Shown: positions 18,801 through 28,210 of the stretch, piece after piece
Numbering within the stretch: position 1 is the first letter of the stretch
Layout: every line of letters starts with the position of its first letter
NCBI GenBank assembly: GCA_020846975.1
Contig: JADLCX010000026.1
Span: 1-64,000, forward strand
Length of the DNA: 64,000 nt
Direction: 5' to 3'
Source of the DNA: Phycisphaerales bacterium
GTDB taxonomy: Bacteria > Planctomycetota > Phycisphaerae > Phycisphaerales > UBA1924
Made by a program: the position numbers and the translations under genes
The notes under the pieces: model-generated
The model's input: the letters and a program-made list of their open reading frames with translations, nothing else
The model's database searches: none
Told to the model about the DNA's origin: nothing

Positions 18801-18844
18801 CGGCGTTCGTGTGCGGCGGGCAACCCCGTCACTCACGAACGCCG
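18801..18844 (-). terminator. Large hairpin between dockerin protein and glycosidase-like genes
   Basis: An 11-bp perfect stem, CGGCGTTCGTG (18801-18811) with CACGAACGCCG (18834-18844), encloses a 22-base loop that can form an inner GC stem. On the minus strand it is followed by ACAGCGTTTTGG, a short T run. It could end the 18885 gene transcript or act as a partial terminator or processing site before the next gene. Confidence 0.6.
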
Positions 18845-18884
18845 ATGGCTGAGGAGCAAAGGATCCGCACGGCAGAGGGCCGAT

Positions 18885-19817
18885 TCAGCAGCCCGCGAAG
18901 TACAGCGCCAGGAAGTCGAAGATGTCCTGCACCGTGACGGAGTTCGAGTTGTTCAAGTCCGCGCTGAGGTCGTTCATGAAGTACGCGGACAGGAAGTCGA
19001 AGATGTCCTGCACCGTGACCGAGCCCGAGTTGTTGAAGTCCGCGAGGCACGGGCTGCCGACCGTGACCGTGATGTCGTCGAAGAAGGTCGTTCCTCGAGC
19101 TCCGGCGACATGAGGACTTCCGAAGCGAAGGGCAAGCGCGCTCACCTTTGCGTTGGGATTCTCGGGAGGAAGCGGCCAGTTGGGCTGTCCCAGGCCATTG
19201 AGCGCAAACTGGCTCTGATGGAAAGTCGCCCGCAGTTCCAGCCACACGCCGTTGGTGTGGACACCCGGTCCGGTCGGTGTTGTCACACCCACGAGCCCCG
19301 GCATGCTTCCGGGGTTGGCAGGATCGATGAAGAACCACTCGAAGGGTTCATAGACCGAGTCGTCGGCCGTGCGGCGGAACTCCAGCTTCAAGCCGGCCCG
19401 CTGCGCGACCACCGGCTCGGTCGCCGGGATCATCACCCACCCGCTGATCTGCAGATCTTCGCCGTCCGGCGGATCGAAAAGGTAGCCGGTGTTGTTCTTA
19501 GGGCTCACCGCATCGTTCGGATCGAGCGGCGAGTTGCTCGAATAGCCGATGAAGTCCGACGGCCCGAACGGCTGCGGCGTCAACTCGATCACGGCCGAGC
19601 CGGTGTGCGCGGCGGTCAGTTCGGGCAGCAGGCCATCGCCGACGGTCCGCCGACGGGCACCGTTGAAGGGGTTCCAACCGAGCGGCTGGGTAGAGTCCAC
19701 CGGGCTCACAGTCTCAAAGCTGGTGTGCTGCATCTGTTGAAAGGGCTGCGCGACGGCACCCGCACCGCCGAGCGCCAACGTTGCTGCCGCGGCCAGAACA
19801 AGGCTCTTGCACTTCAT
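18885..19817 (-). CDS. Secreted protein with two C-terminal dockerin-like repeats
   Basis: A 310-residue exported protein. The signal peptide is MKCKSLVLAAAATLALGGAGAVA. The body is a beta-rich domain of the kind seen in carbohydrate-binding or concanavalin-like modules (EDLQISGWVMIPA, GVWLELRATFHQSQFALNG). The tail holds two matching calcium-loop repeats, DFNNSGSVTVQDIFDFLSAY and DLNNSNSVTVQDIFDFLALY, ending in Gly-Cys, the pattern I recall as the GC-type dockerin. No catalytic motif is seen. The ATG at 19817 is 8 bp after GGAGG; the ATG at 19823 is too close. A LacI-type operator and promoter lie about 80 bp upstream, which ties it to the sugar locus, perhaps as a glycan-binding protein. 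Confidence 0.82.
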   Translation of the reverse strand: MKCKSLVLAAAATLALGGAGAVAQPFQQMQHTSFETVSPVDSTQPLGWNPFNGARRRTVGDGLLPELTAAHTGSAVIELTPQPFGPSDFIGYSSNSPLDPNDAVSPKNNTGYLFDPPDGEDLQISGWVMIPATEPVVAQRAGLKLEFRRTADDSVYEPFEWFFIDPANPGSMPGLVGVTTPTGPGVHTNGVWLELRATFHQSQFALNGLGQPNWPLPPENPNAKVSALALRFGSPHVAGARGTTFFDDITVTVGSPCLADFNNSGSVTVQDIFDFLSAYFMNDLSADLNNSNSVTVQDIFDFLALYFAGC

Positions 19818-19897
19818 GGTCATCACCTCCGAGCAAACCTGGGGATAGGGGTTGTTTGCGAGCACCATCGCCGGACACAGGGCACGCGGCCGACGAC

Positions 19898-19939
19898 AGT
19901 AAGCGTTTACATTGTGCTCCCGATTGTTGGCGTGGGCAA
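19898..19939 (-). promoter_or_regulatory. Promoter and LacI-type operator A
   Basis: Read on the minus strand: TTGCCC (19939-19934), 17 bp, CACAAT (19916-19911), then the palindrome TGTAAACGCTTACT (19911-19898). It matches TGNAANCGNTTNCA with one end mismatch. The operator begins on the last base of the -10 hexamer, where a repressor would block RNA polymerase. Confidence 0.65.
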
Positions 19940-19979
19940 GCGAAATCTTGAGATGGATACCCAACTTTTTTGCAAACAC

Positions 19980-20888
19980 CTACTTCAGGCCTTCACTGGC
20001 CACCCCCTGCACGAACGTCCGCTGGGCGAGCAGGAAGAGGAGGATCAAGGGTGCAACGACCATCGTGCTCGCCGCCATCAGCAGGTTCCACGGCGTGTTC
20101 CCGGCCTGAGACTGGTACAACTGGAGCCCAAGTGCGAGCGTGAACTGATCCCGGTTGGTCAGGAAGATCAACGGACCGACGAAGTCGTTCCAGACATAAA
20201 TGAAGTGGAAGAGGGCGACCACGGCGAGCGCGGGGCGGCTGAGCGGAAGGATCACCCGCCAGAACGTCCGCCAGCTCGAACACCCGTCGATGGTGGCGGC
20301 CTCGTCGAGTTCGCGCGGGATGGTCATGAAGAACTGGCGGAGCAGGAAGATGTTGAAAGCACCGCCAAACCAGGCCGGCAGCCACAGCGGCTTGAGCGTG
20401 CCCAGCATCTGCATCCAGGGCGCACGCTCGAGCACGCCGGCGGCGCGCATCCCGTCGTCGATGTTCTTGAACACCAGGTAGAGCGGCGCCATGATGACCG
20501 GGAACGGCACCATCATCGTCGTCAGCACCAGCGCGAACACCACCCCGCGGCCTCGCCATCGAACACGGCTCAGGCCGAACGCGACGATCGCGCTGGACAA
20601 CGTCATGCCCGCCACGCTCAGCAGCGCGACGACCAGCGTGTTCCGCAGATAGAGTGGGAACTTGACCGTGCGGTCGTTCCACACGCTCGAGTAGTTCGCG
20701 GCGGCCTGCGACGGCGCCCCGCTCGCGGGATCAGGCAGCAGCCGGATCGCGCCGCTGGCGGCCTGCGATTCGGGCTTGATCGAGGTGCTCACCATCCACA
20801 CCAGAGGCGCGATGAATGCGACCGCCACGCACGCCAGAAGCATGAACGTGAGCCACCGCCCGACACTGATCCGGCTTGCCTCTCGCAT
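19980..20888 (-). CDS. Carbohydrate ABC transporter permease, MalG type
   Basis: A 302-residue inner-membrane permease of a sugar ABC importer. Six membrane segments are visible, starting with WLTFMLLACVAVAFIAPLVWM. The ATPase-contact EAA loop is ELDEAATIDGCSSWRTFWRVILPLSRP near residue 200, given here in part; its EAA and the later Gly-Ile/Leu-P pattern are family features. Its ATG overlaps the stop of the upstream permease (TGATG on the minus strand at 20890-20886), so the two are translationally coupled. It ends the importer operon at 19980, and the operator A region follows. No ATP-binding subunit gene is in this window. Confidence 0.92.
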   Translation of the reverse strand: MREASRISVGRWLTFMLLACVAVAFIAPLVWMVSTSIKPESQAASGAIRLLPDPASGAPSQAAANYSSVWNDRTVKFPLYLRNTLVVALLSVAGMTLSSAIVAFGLSRVRWRGRGVVFALVLTTMMVPFPVIMAPLYLVFKNIDDGMRAAGVLERAPWMQMLGTLKPLWLPAWFGGAFNIFLLRQFFMTIPRELDEAATIDGCSSWRTFWRVILPLSRPALAVVALFHFIYVWNDFVGPLIFLTNRDQFTLALGLQLYQSQAGNTPWNLLMAASTMVVAPLILLFLLAQRTFVQGVASEGLK

Positions 20889-21799
20889 CAGACCCTTCGG
20901 TAATGGACCAGTCTGCGGCTGGCCAGCAGCATCACGCCCGTCAACACCAGCACCACCAGCAACTGCACCCACGCCATCGCGCTGGCGTACCCCATGTTCC
21001 CGTACACGAACGCGTTCTCGTAGAGGTACATCGTGTAGAAGTGCCCCGCCGGGTTGGTCCCGTCGGGCTTGCGGAACATCACGTACGGGATCGCGAACAC
21101 CTGCACGCACGCGATCGTGAGCGAGATCACGTTGAAAAGGATCGCCGGCGAGATCATGGGCAGCGTCACGCTCGAAAACTGCCGCAGCGCGCCCATGCCG
21201 TCGATCCTCGCGGCCTCGTACAACTGCCGTGGGACATCCTGCAGCGCGGCGAGGAACACGATCATCGCCTGCCCGACCCCCCAGAGGCTCATCAGCACCA
21301 TCGACGGCATGACCCAGTCGCGATCCACCAGCCATGCCGGTCCATCCACGCCGAGCACCGAGAGCACCCGGTTGACCAGCCCGAGCTCGCCGTTGAACAA
21401 CCACATCCACACCATCGCGCTGGCGATCAGCGGGACCAGCGTCGGGATGAAGATGCACGCCTGGATCGTTCGGCGCAGCGGGATCCGGCCGTTGAGGAGC
21501 ACCGCGAGCACGATGGCCAGGATCGTCTGGAGCGGGATCGACAGCACGCAGAACAGCGCGGTGTTCTTGACAACCCGCAGGAAGACAGGGTCGTCGGCCA
21601 TCCTTCGATAGTTGTCCAGCCCCGACCACAGCGGAGGCTCGAGAAGCGGGTAGTCGGTCAGCGAGTAATACAGGCTCATCGCCATCGGCACGAACAGGAA
21701 CGCCGCCGAGCCGACAAGCCACGGGCTGACCCACAGCAGACCGCGTGCGGTCGATCCGAACCGCGGTCTGACTCGCGAGGCTGAACCCTGAGCCCGCAT
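20888..21799 (-). CDS. Carbohydrate ABC transporter permease, MalF type
   Basis: A 303-residue permease partner of the MalG-type protein. The first segment is LLWVSPWLVGSAAFLFVPMAMSLYYSL-like, with six spans in all. The EAA loop is LYEAARIDGMGALRQFSSVTLP near residue 190 (shown in part). Its start codon follows directly on the stop of the binding-protein gene, and its stop overlaps the next permease start by one base. This tight packing means one transcript. A shared MsmK-type ATPase encoded elsewhere is the likely energiser, as in many such operons. Confidence 0.92.
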   Translation of the reverse strand: MRAQGSASRVRPRFGSTARGLLWVSPWLVGSAAFLFVPMAMSLYYSLTDYPLLEPPLWSGLDNYRRMADDPVFLRVVKNTALFCVLSIPLQTILAIVLAVLLNGRIPLRRTIQACIFIPTLVPLIASAMVWMWLFNGELGLVNRVLSVLGVDGPAWLVDRDWVMPSMVLMSLWGVGQAMIVFLAALQDVPRQLYEAARIDGMGALRQFSSVTLPMISPAILFNVISLTIACVQVFAIPYVMFRKPDGTNPAGHFYTMYLYENAFVYGNMGYASAMAWVQLLVVLVLTGVMLLASRRLVHYRRV

Positions 21800-23146
21800 T
21801 CAGGCGTTCCTCCGTCGCCGCTGCGCCGCGGCGTGGTCGATGATCGCCTGGGTCCGCGACTGCAACCCCCCCATCACTTCTCGTGGCAGGGCTTCGAGCC
21901 TCCACACCCGCTGCACGGCCGAGTCAAACTCGTCCTTGAACTGCTGCCAGGTCGGAGTCTTGGGCGCGATGTACGCGCGATTGCTCCCGAAGATGGCGTA
22001 GTGCACGCGGATGCCGCGGTTGGGGTGCCGCGACAGGAACTCATCGCTCGCCACGGCCAGCGGGCTGGGCTTGCAGTGGGCGGTCGCGAGCAACTCGGAC
22101 ATGTCCTGCCGCTGCGTCCAGGCGATGAACTCCATGCTGGCCTCCGGGTGGCGCGCGTTCCTGGGAATCACCAGGACATCGGTGTCGATGAGCCCTACGG
22201 GCTGGTCCGCGGCATGGCCGGAAACGGTGGGAAAGGGGGCGACGCCGTAGTCCAGGTCGGGCTTGAATGCCTGCACGAGATTGGCGATCCACGGTCCCTG
22301 GACGATCATCCCAACCTTCCCGGTTAGGAATGGATTCTCCGGCGTGAAATAGTTGCCGAAACCCTCCTGAAAACTCTTCACGCGATCGACCCCAAGGTCC
22401 CGGGCGTAGGACTGCATCCACTCCATCGCGCGAATGTTGGCATCGCTCGCGGTCAGCGACACTCCCCCACCGCCGGTCCCGCCGTCGGGCGAGTAGATCG
22501 CCCCGCCGAAGTGGTACGCCCAAAGCCAACTCCACCATCCGGGTTCGCGGTGCAGGAACCCGACACGCTCCAGCTTCTTCCCATCGTCGCCGATCTTCGA
22601 CAGTTTTCGGTGCGCTTCGTCGAGTTCGGCAATCGTGGAAGGCGGACGATCGGGGTCGAGCCCGACCTTGCGAAACAGTTCGCGGTTGTAGTAGAGCGCG
22701 ATCGAGCCCGCGGTGTTGACGGTCGCCCACCATCGCCCCTTGTGCCGCATCACCTGCCGAACTCCCGCGGCATACCGGTCGAGCGTGACGCCGAACTTCG
22801 GCGCGAGTTCGTCCATCGGGATGATCGCCCCGGCCTCGGCGTAGAACGGGATGTTGAACGAATACAGCCCGATGAGGTCGGGTGGGTTTCCAGAGCCGAT
22901 CGCGATGAGCGACTTCTGCCCGATGTCGCTGGTCACCACATAGCGGACGTGGATACGGTCCTGCGAGGCGTTGAACGCCGCGATGACCTTCTCCATCGCA
23001 TCGCCTTCGTGGCGGGTCCACTTCTCCCAGTAGTCCAGCACGATCCGGCCGTCGACCGAGGCCCGCGCTCGCTCGCCGCGCGGCCCGAAGAGCGCGAAGC
23101 CCGCCCCCGCCGCCGCCATGCCGCCCAGCGCGGCCCGTCGCGTCAT
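21800..23146 (-). CDS. ABC sugar-binding protein with Tat-like signal
   Basis: A 448-residue extracellular solute-binding protein of the maltose/oligosaccharide-binding family 1. The start at 23146 (MTRRAALGGMAAAGAGFALF) gives a twin-arginine signal, and its ribosome-binding site is GGAGGGGGGCG. A start 17 codons earlier is in frame but has no such site. The mature protein has family features such as YWEKWTRHEGDAMEKVIAAFN near residue 40 (in part), GNPPDLIGLYSFNIP and GKVGMIVQGPWIANL. It probably captures oligosaccharides for the two permeases it precedes. It lies 63 bp after the small membrane protein gene. Confidence 0.9.
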   Translation of the reverse strand: MTRRAALGGMAAAGAGFALFGPRGERARASVDGRIVLDYWEKWTRHEGDAMEKVIAAFNASQDRIHVRYVVTSDIGQKSLIAIGSGNPPDLIGLYSFNIPFYAEAGAIIPMDELAPKFGVTLDRYAAGVRQVMRHKGRWWATVNTAGSIALYYNRELFRKVGLDPDRPPSTIAELDEAHRKLSKIGDDGKKLERVGFLHREPGWWSWLWAYHFGGAIYSPDGGTGGGGVSLTASDANIRAMEWMQSYARDLGVDRVKSFQEGFGNYFTPENPFLTGKVGMIVQGPWIANLVQAFKPDLDYGVAPFPTVSGHAADQPVGLIDTDVLVIPRNARHPEASMEFIAWTQRQDMSELLATAHCKPSPLAVASDEFLSRHPNRGIRVHYAIFGSNRAYIAPKTPTWQQFKDEFDSAVQRVWRLEALPREVMGGLQSRTQAIIDHAAAQRRRRNA

Positions 23147-23209
23147 CGCCCCCCCTCCGGCTCGGCCCGGACGCGTGTGACGGGTGCTTGCTTCCATGAC
23201 TTGGGTAGT

Positions 23210-23581
23210 TTACTTCTTCACGGGCTGTGGGGTGTTCCCGCCGCGCGACTTCGAGAACGCATCGCGATCGGCGGTGATGCGTTCGAGCGTCTCCTTCCAG
23301 TCATCAACCGGGAAGCCTGTCCGCTTGCCGGTCTCCGGGTTGATGAGCCCCTCGTCGGGTTTCAACGGCAGGGGGCGCATGTACAACTCCTTCTCCATCG
23401 CGCCCCGCGTCATCTCCCACGTCGCCCCCGTCTCCGAGCAGCGGATCGTGACCGTCCTGCTGAGTTCGAGGGTTTCGCCGCCGGTAAAATGCCGGTAGAC
23501 AAACACCGCCGCGACGAGCATGAGCACCGCGGCGAGTGCCCATCCGAGCATGGGCCGTTTCTCGAGCGCCTGTCGAAGCAT
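23210..23581 (-). CDS. Small single-pass membrane protein, unknown function
   Basis: A 123-residue protein with one N-terminal membrane span (MLGWALAAVLMLVAAVFVYRHF) and a soluble domain with ETGATWEMTRGAMEKELYMR. I recognise no family. The ATG at 23581 has GGGAGA upstream; a TTG at 23587 is an alternative. It sits between a pseudopilin and the binding-protein gene on the same strand, so it is probably cotranscribed with them. The charged outer domain could interact with the pseudopilin or cell-surface machinery, but that is a guess. Confidence 0.65.
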   Translation of the reverse strand: MLRQALEKRPMLGWALAAVLMLVAAVFVYRHFTGGETLELSRTVTIRCSETGATWEMTRGAMEKELYMRPLPLKPDEGLINPETGKRTGFPVDDWKETLERITADRDAFSKSRGGNTPQPVKK

Positions 23582-23603
23582 GCGCAATCTCCCACTATCG
23601 AGG

Positions 23604-24458
23604 TTACGGGTAGAAGTGCCCCCAGTTGAAGAACGATCCCGGCGCGCCGAACGGGTCGCGGGCCTCCGGCGGGATGCACTCGGCCCATGTGTATGCTCGC
23701 AGGCTCTGATCCCCCATCAGCATGTAGATCTGGTTGAGCCGCTTGTTCGACGTGGTGAGGTTCTGCCGCTCCGACCGGGACTTGCCGGAGTGCCGCGGCA
23801 CCTCGTCGTACGCATCCGCGATCCACACGAGCGATTCAGGGTGCTTCGCGCGCGAATAGCGTGCGCCGGACACGCCCGAGGCGTTGATCGTCCCATCCGC
23901 GCGCGGCGTGCTGCGGGGCGCCGAATCGTTGAACCAGTACTCGGTGTAATACTTCGGGTTGGTCAGGTCCTGAGCGTTGCCCGTGAGCGACGCGGCGTCG
24001 GGGTTGTTGGGGTCGGGATCGATGAACACGCGCCCGCCCGATGTCAGATACAGCCGAACGCTCGTGTCCGTGACCGATGTCGGTCCGACCGCGCGTGCGC
24101 AGTGATAGGTCTTCGAGCTCGAATCGGGAGCGTACTCGCCGGCCGCCAGCGCTCGCGGCACGTTCCAGTGGTCAAACACCCCGGGCTGTCGCGGCCGCAG
24201 GTTGAACCAGAATGGCTCCTTCTGATCGTCCAGGTACATCTGGATCGACAGCCCCAGCTGGCGCATGTTGTTCTTGCACAGGATGTCCCGGGCCGCATCG
24301 CGGGCAGAAGAAAGCGCGGGCAGCAGCAGACTGATCAACAGCGCGATGATCGCTACCACCACCAACAGCTCGATCAGCGTGAAACCCGTACGCACGCGAG
24401 AAGCCAGAGCAGCCCCACTCCCGCTCCGCGTCAGATCAAACGGCGTTCGATTGTTCAT
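23604..24458 (-). CDS. Pseudopilin with prepilin-type leader, in the sugar operon
   Basis: A 284-residue protein whose N-terminus is a type IV prepilin signal: 25-residue leader ending RTG, then [24 protein letters not shown]. The Glu at +5 and the helix are intact. The C-terminal domain contains [20 protein letters not shown] and an H-rich motif (YHCARAVGP), as in planctomycete DUF1559-type proteins. It is 29 bp from the GH94 gene stop and 22 bp from the small membrane protein gene. It is the only gene of secretion type in the operon. Its role could be surface assembly or glycan handling. Confidence 0.85.
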   Translation of the reverse strand: MNNRTPFDLTRSGSGAALASRVRTGFTLIELLVVVAIIALLISLLLPALSSARDAARDILCKNNMRQLGLSIQMYLDDQKEPFWFNLRPRQPGVFDHWNVPRALAAGEYAPDSSSKTYHCARAVGPTSVTDTSVRLYLTSGGRVFIDPDPNNPDAASLTGNAQDLTNPKYYTEYWFNDSAPRSTPRADGTINASGVSGARYSRAKHPESLVWIADAYDEVPRHSGKSRSERQNLTTSNKRLNQIYMLMGDQSLRAYTWAECIPPEARDPFGAPGSFFNWGHFYP

Positions 24459-24486
24459 CACGTGACTCCAGTTGACACGCACGGGT

Positions 24487-27051
24487 TCATCGGGAAGTTG
24501 GTGCCGCGGTCGGAGTCTTCGGCTCCGCCGCGGCGGTCGCCATGTGCGCGACCCCGTTGGTGCGCACCTCCAGGCCCCACGCGACATCGATCACGACCTC
24601 ACCATGCCCACACTTCGATACGTCGGCCGTGGTGATGAGATTGCCTGAGTGGGCTATTCCGTTGATCGTCAGTCTCGGAACGCCGCCGGGAACGACGGCC
24701 GCGGCGTCGAAGCGCACGCGGATCGACCGTCCTCTCCACAGACGGGTGGCCTCGACACGCCCCAGGCTCGGGAACGGGCACGGGTCGATCAACAGCCCCT
24801 CCCACGTCGGACGCAGGCCGATCACCCACTCCAGGCTCACGCGGTTCAGCCACGCAGCCGAACCCGTGTACCAGGTCCAGCCGGCCTTGCCCGGCGTGCT
24901 GGACAGCGGGCCATCGACGTTGCCGGGCATGACGTAGGGCTCCGCCCAGTAAGAGTCAGCATCCGCCGCGCAGCGGGCGGGCGGAGAGACGGCTCGCCAG
25001 ATCCGTTCGACCGACTCAATATCGCGTCGCTTGGCCGCGGCGGCGAGAGCCCATGTCGCGGCGTGCATGTACACGCCGCCGTTCTCACGCAGGCCGGGCG
25101 CATACCGTGTGATGTACCCGATCGTGGGATCCGGCTCGGTATAGGCCGGCCACGAAAGCAGCGGGCCCATCGGCGCCAGCAGGTGCCGCCGCACGGCCTC
25201 CCACGCCGCCTGTTCTCGGTCCGCCGGAGCCGACTCCGACAGCACGGCCCAGGTCTGGGTGTTCAGGAACAGCTTGCCCTCCTGGTTGTCCCGCGTGCCG
25301 ATCCACGATCCGTCGTCTCGCGTCGCGGCGCGGTACCAGCCGCCCGATCGATCGTGGGCCTCCCAGGCGTGCTGATTCACGCTGCGGGCCAGGTCGCGTC
25401 GCGCCGTCCGGTACTTCTCCGCGAGTTTCGCATCCGGCGCGATTGAGCCGTCATTCGCGACGACATGCGCAAAGTCGTCGAGCATCGCGATCATGAACTG
25501 CGCCAACCACACGCTCTCGCCGCGGCCCTCCACGCCCATCGACGACAACCCATCGTTCCAGTCGCACGAACCGATCAGCGGCAGGCCGCGAGCCGACAGC
25601 CGGGACAACCCCCGCTCAATGCTCCGCCGGCAATGGTCCAGCAGCGAGGCTCCGGCCGCGTCATCGACGAACGGCGCGGTCGCCGACAGGATCGTCCAAT
25701 CACCCGTGTCTTTGATGTATTGCGCGGTCAGGAACGGGAGCCACAGGTAGTCGTCGCTGCAGAGGGTGCGAAGCCCGAACTCCGCGAGCGGGTGCCACCA
25801 GTGGTACACGCTCCCATCCGCGAACTGGTGGGCCGCGTGGAGCAGAATCTGCTCGCGCGTGCGGGCCGGATCTCGCGGCAGCCAGACCTGGCTGTCCTGC
25901 AACTGGTCCCGGAACCCGAAAGCCCCTGACTGCTGGTAGTAGCCGGTGCGTCCCCAAAGGCGGCCGCTGATCGCCTGATACGGCAACCAGATCGAGTTCA
26001 GCAGGTCAAAGTCCGGCATCGAGGTCTGAACGGTGGATGCGGCGAGCGGTCCATCCCACATCCGCGAGGCACCGTCGATGGCCTTTGCGGCCTGTTCGGG
26101 ACGGGCGAGCCGTTGGGCGAGCGATGCGGCAGCCTCCTCGTCTTCCGCGATCGCGATGCTGAAGCCGAGCGTGGCGCTCGCGCCGGGCGCGAGATCGAAG
26201 TCACCACCCAGCGAGGCCGACGCGTCGCCGAACCGACCGAAGTTGTTGAGCGCATCGCGATCGGGCATGGTCTTCGAGACCATCGCCGCGGGCCGGGAGG
26301 CCTGGCCGTAGCGACCGAAGAACGCCGACTTGTTGCCAAGCGCAAGGTCAGCCGAAAGCGTCAGGCCATTCCCGGGACACACCGCGTGCGCCGCGGCGTA
26401 CGGCCACGGCCGATTCCAGTGGTCGCGTTGGCGCTCGATGAGCGATGCATCGTTGCGGAGTGGCGCGTCCCACATGTTCTTTCGAGCCGTGATTGTGCGG
26501 CCTGCCGCGTCGTAGCGCGTTGTGAAGAACAAGCGATGGAACTCTCGCTTGGTGTCCGGCGCGACTCCGCAGCACCACTCGAAGAAAGACGCGATCCGAA
26601 GTTTGCGGGGGGTGCTGCTCCGATTCGTCAGCTTCACCAGCCAGACCTCGCCGTTCTCGTTCGGCGGAACCGACAGCGTCCACTCGGCCTCGATGCCGTG
26701 AACCCGCGTCACAAACCTCGTGATTCCCGGTGAGTGCTCGCATCGATACGACTCGAACTCGGTCCCACACGGCTGGGGGGTCAATGACCATACCGTGCCG
26801 CTCTCTCTATCCGCGAGGAAGAGGAACCGTCCGTGATCATCCCGCGCAAGGTCCATCTCCCACCGCGTCAGTACGTTCAACTGGCTGTTGTCGAACCAGC
26901 TAAACCCCCCACCGTTCTGGCTCACGACCAGCCCGTAGCGTCCGTTGCAGATCACGTTCACCCAGGGCATGGGGGTGGCGGGATCGGTGACGACAAAGCG
27001 GCGTCCCGAGGACTCGAAGTGGCCGTAGCGGTTGGCGAGCGTGGTAGACAT
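24487..27051 (-). CDS. GH94 glycoside phosphorylase (cellobiose phosphorylase-like)
   Basis: An 854-residue cytosolic enzyme of family GH94. It is expected to split a beta-glucoside with phosphate, giving alpha-glucose 1-phosphate and a shortened glucan. The N-terminal beta-sandwich ([20 protein letters not shown]) is followed by a linker and an (alpha/alpha)6 barrel. The hallmark [11 protein letters not shown] is near residue 497, where the first Asp is the usual acid. [20 protein letters not shown] and [14 protein letters not shown] [12 protein letters not shown] are also family marks. Length fits cellobiose- or laminaribiose-phosphorylase; GH94 members also act on beta-1,2-glucans, but are usually longer. 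It is the first gene of a run to 19980 preceded by operator B. Confidence 0.9.
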   Translation of the reverse strand: MSTTLANRYGHFESSGRRFVVTDPATPMPWVNVICNGRYGLVVSQNGGGFSWFDNSQLNVLTRWEMDLARDDHGRFLFLADRESGTVWSLTPQPCGTEFESYRCEHSPGITRFVTRVHGIEAEWTLSVPPNENGEVWLVKLTNRSSTPRKLRIASFFEWCCGVAPDTKREFHRLFFTTRYDAAGRTITARKNMWDAPLRNDASLIERQRDHWNRPWPYAAAHAVCPGNGLTLSADLALGNKSAFFGRYGQASRPAAMVSKTMPDRDALNNFGRFGDASASLGGDFDLAPGASATLGFSIAIAEDEEAAASLAQRLARPEQAAKAIDGASRMWDGPLAASTVQTSMPDFDLLNSIWLPYQAISGRLWGRTGYYQQSGAFGFRDQLQDSQVWLPRDPARTREQILLHAAHQFADGSVYHWWHPLAEFGLRTLCSDDYLWLPFLTAQYIKDTGDWTILSATAPFVDDAAGASLLDHCRRSIERGLSRLSARGLPLIGSCDWNDGLSSMGVEGRGESVWLAQFMIAMLDDFAHVVANDGSIAPDAKLAEKYRTARRDLARSVNQHAWEAHDRSGGWYRAATRDDGSWIGTRDNQEGKLFLNTQTWAVLSESAPADREQAAWEAVRRHLLAPMGPLLSWPAYTEPDPTIGYITRYAPGLRENGGVYMHAATWALAAAAKRRDIESVERIWRAVSPPARCAADADSYWAEPYVMPGNVDGPLSSTPGKAGWTWYTGSAAWLNRVSLEWVIGLRPTWEGLLIDPCPFPSLGRVEATRLWRGRSIRVRFDAAAVVPGGVPRLTINGIAHSGNLITTADVSKCGHGEVVIDVAWGLEVRTNGVAHMATAAAEPKTPTAAPTSR

Positions 27052-27091
27052 AGCGGCTGAGAGACCGAAAGAGCGAACCTGAAAACGATCC

Positions 27092-27138
27092 TGCAATCGC
27101 TTACATCCAAGTGTGCACGCGATTGTGGCCTCTGTCAA
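27092..27138 (-). promoter_or_regulatory. Promoter and LacI-type operator B
   Basis: On the minus strand: a perfect TTGACA (27138-27133), 17 bp, CACACT (27115-27110), then 4 bp later the palindrome TGTAAGCGATTGCA (27105-27092). This fits TGNAANCGNTTNCA with no mismatch. The operator lies 41 bp before the GH94 start and would cover the transcription start. Confidence 0.7.
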
Positions 27139-27194
27139 GTGGCTGCGGATGTGGAAAGTTCGTCGGTGGAGTGTCGGGAATCTGCAAAACGAAA

Positions 27195-27220
27195 CGAGAC
27201 GGCCCTGCTGGACCGTCTCG
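27195..27220 (-). terminator. Intrinsic terminator of the 27245 gene
   Basis: An 8-bp stem, CGAGACGG with CCGTCTCG, and a 10-base loop. On the minus strand it is followed by TTTCGTTTTGC. It lies 25 bp after the stop at 27245 and would separate that gene from the GH94 unit. Confidence 0.85.
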
Positions 27221-27244
27221 CTCGAAGACCGTTCGACACAAAGC

Positions 27245-28039
27245 TCAGCGACGACGACGGAGCGCGGTCAGACCACCCAGGCCGAGGAGGGCCAGGCTGG
27301 CGGGCGCCGGGATCATGATGCTGAGGTTGGTGAACTGCACATCGACATCGCCGCGCGGGTGCTCATCGGTCGGGCCAAACCAGTTCGGACCCTGCACAAA
27401 CACACCCAGCAGCGAATCAGGCAGGAAGCCCGCCGTGTCGATGCCCTCGATCTTGAGGGGTGTGAACACGCCGTTCACACCGTACTGGTAGGTGCGGGGC
27501 GAAACATCGGCGTTGTAGATGAACGTGAGATGGAACGTCGTGTCGCGGGCGGCCGCGGGCATCCCCGCGTTCTCAGGCTGGTTAGAGCTGAAGAACGGCA
27601 TTCGCCCGCCGAACGCGGCGATCTCGGCGCCCGTCTGCGTGGCCGGCGGGCGGACCATGAACTGCCCGGTGTCCGCGTTCGCCGAGTTCGGGAAGAACGG
27701 CGCGGTGCCGTGCCAGATCCCCGCCTCTGTCCGGCCGGGACCGGTGATCACCACATCGCACTCGAACTTGAACGACTGGTTCGTCTGGAAGCGATAGGGC
27801 ACGCCACCCACGGCGAGCGCGAAGTGGTGCCGGTTCGCGAAGCCCGAGTTGATGAAGTTGCGGTCCTCAACCCGAACGCCCGCGAGCCCGTTGTTGGTGA
27901 TCGTGAGGTTCGACTCGCCGAAATAGTCGGCGAACCAATACGGGGCTTCGGCAAGGCTGTTGATCGACCCGTACTGGGCCAACGCCGAACCTGAGCACGC
28001 GAAAACGACGGCTGCGCACACACCGAAACGATTGTTCAT
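27245..28039 (-). CDS. Secreted protein with PEP-CTERM-like tail, sugar locus
   Basis: A 264-residue exported protein of unknown function with signal peptide MNNRFGVCAAVVFACSGSALA. The body is beta-rich, with ITGPGRTEAGIWHGTAP and GVNGVFTPLKIEGIDTAGFL, and has no recognised enzyme motif. It ends in PAPASLALLGLGGLTALRRRR, a sorting tail like that of the 4413 gene. The start at 28039 has AGGAGAGAGGTG upstream. It has its own promoter and operator D about 77 bp upstream and its own terminator. Its place in the regulon suggests a surface glycan-binding or display role. Confidence 0.8.
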   Translation of the reverse strand: MNNRFGVCAAVVFACSGSALAQYGSINSLAEAPYWFADYFGESNLTITNNGLAGVRVEDRNFINSGFANRHHFALAVGGVPYRFQTNQSFKFECDVVITGPGRTEAGIWHGTAPFFPNSANADTGQFMVRPPATQTGAEIAAFGGRMPFFSSNQPENAGMPAAARDTTFHLTFIYNADVSPRTYQYGVNGVFTPLKIEGIDTAGFLPDSLLGVFVQGPNWFGPTDEHPRGDVDVQFTNLSIMIPAPASLALLGLGGLTALRRRR

Positions 28040-28115
28040 GGAACACCTCTCTCCTGCCTGGTGAAGCGAACGAACTCGATCCATTTCCCCGCCTCGCGGC
28101 GGTCTCTCACGGAAA

Positions 28116-28156
28116 TGGAAACGCTTTCATTATGCCAAAACATCACCTCGATGCAA
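28116..28156 (-). promoter_or_regulatory. Promoter and LacI-type operator D
   Basis: On the minus strand: TTGCAT (28156-28151), 16 bp, CATAAT (28134-28129), then the palindrome TGAAAGCGTTTCCA (28129-28116). It matches TGNAANCGNTTNCA with no mismatch. As at site A, the operator begins on the last base of the -10 hexamer. Confidence 0.7.
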
Positions 28157-28210
28157 GAGATTTTCCCGAAATCTCTGATGCTCTTGTGGATAACCTGGCA
28201 AGTGCATCCC

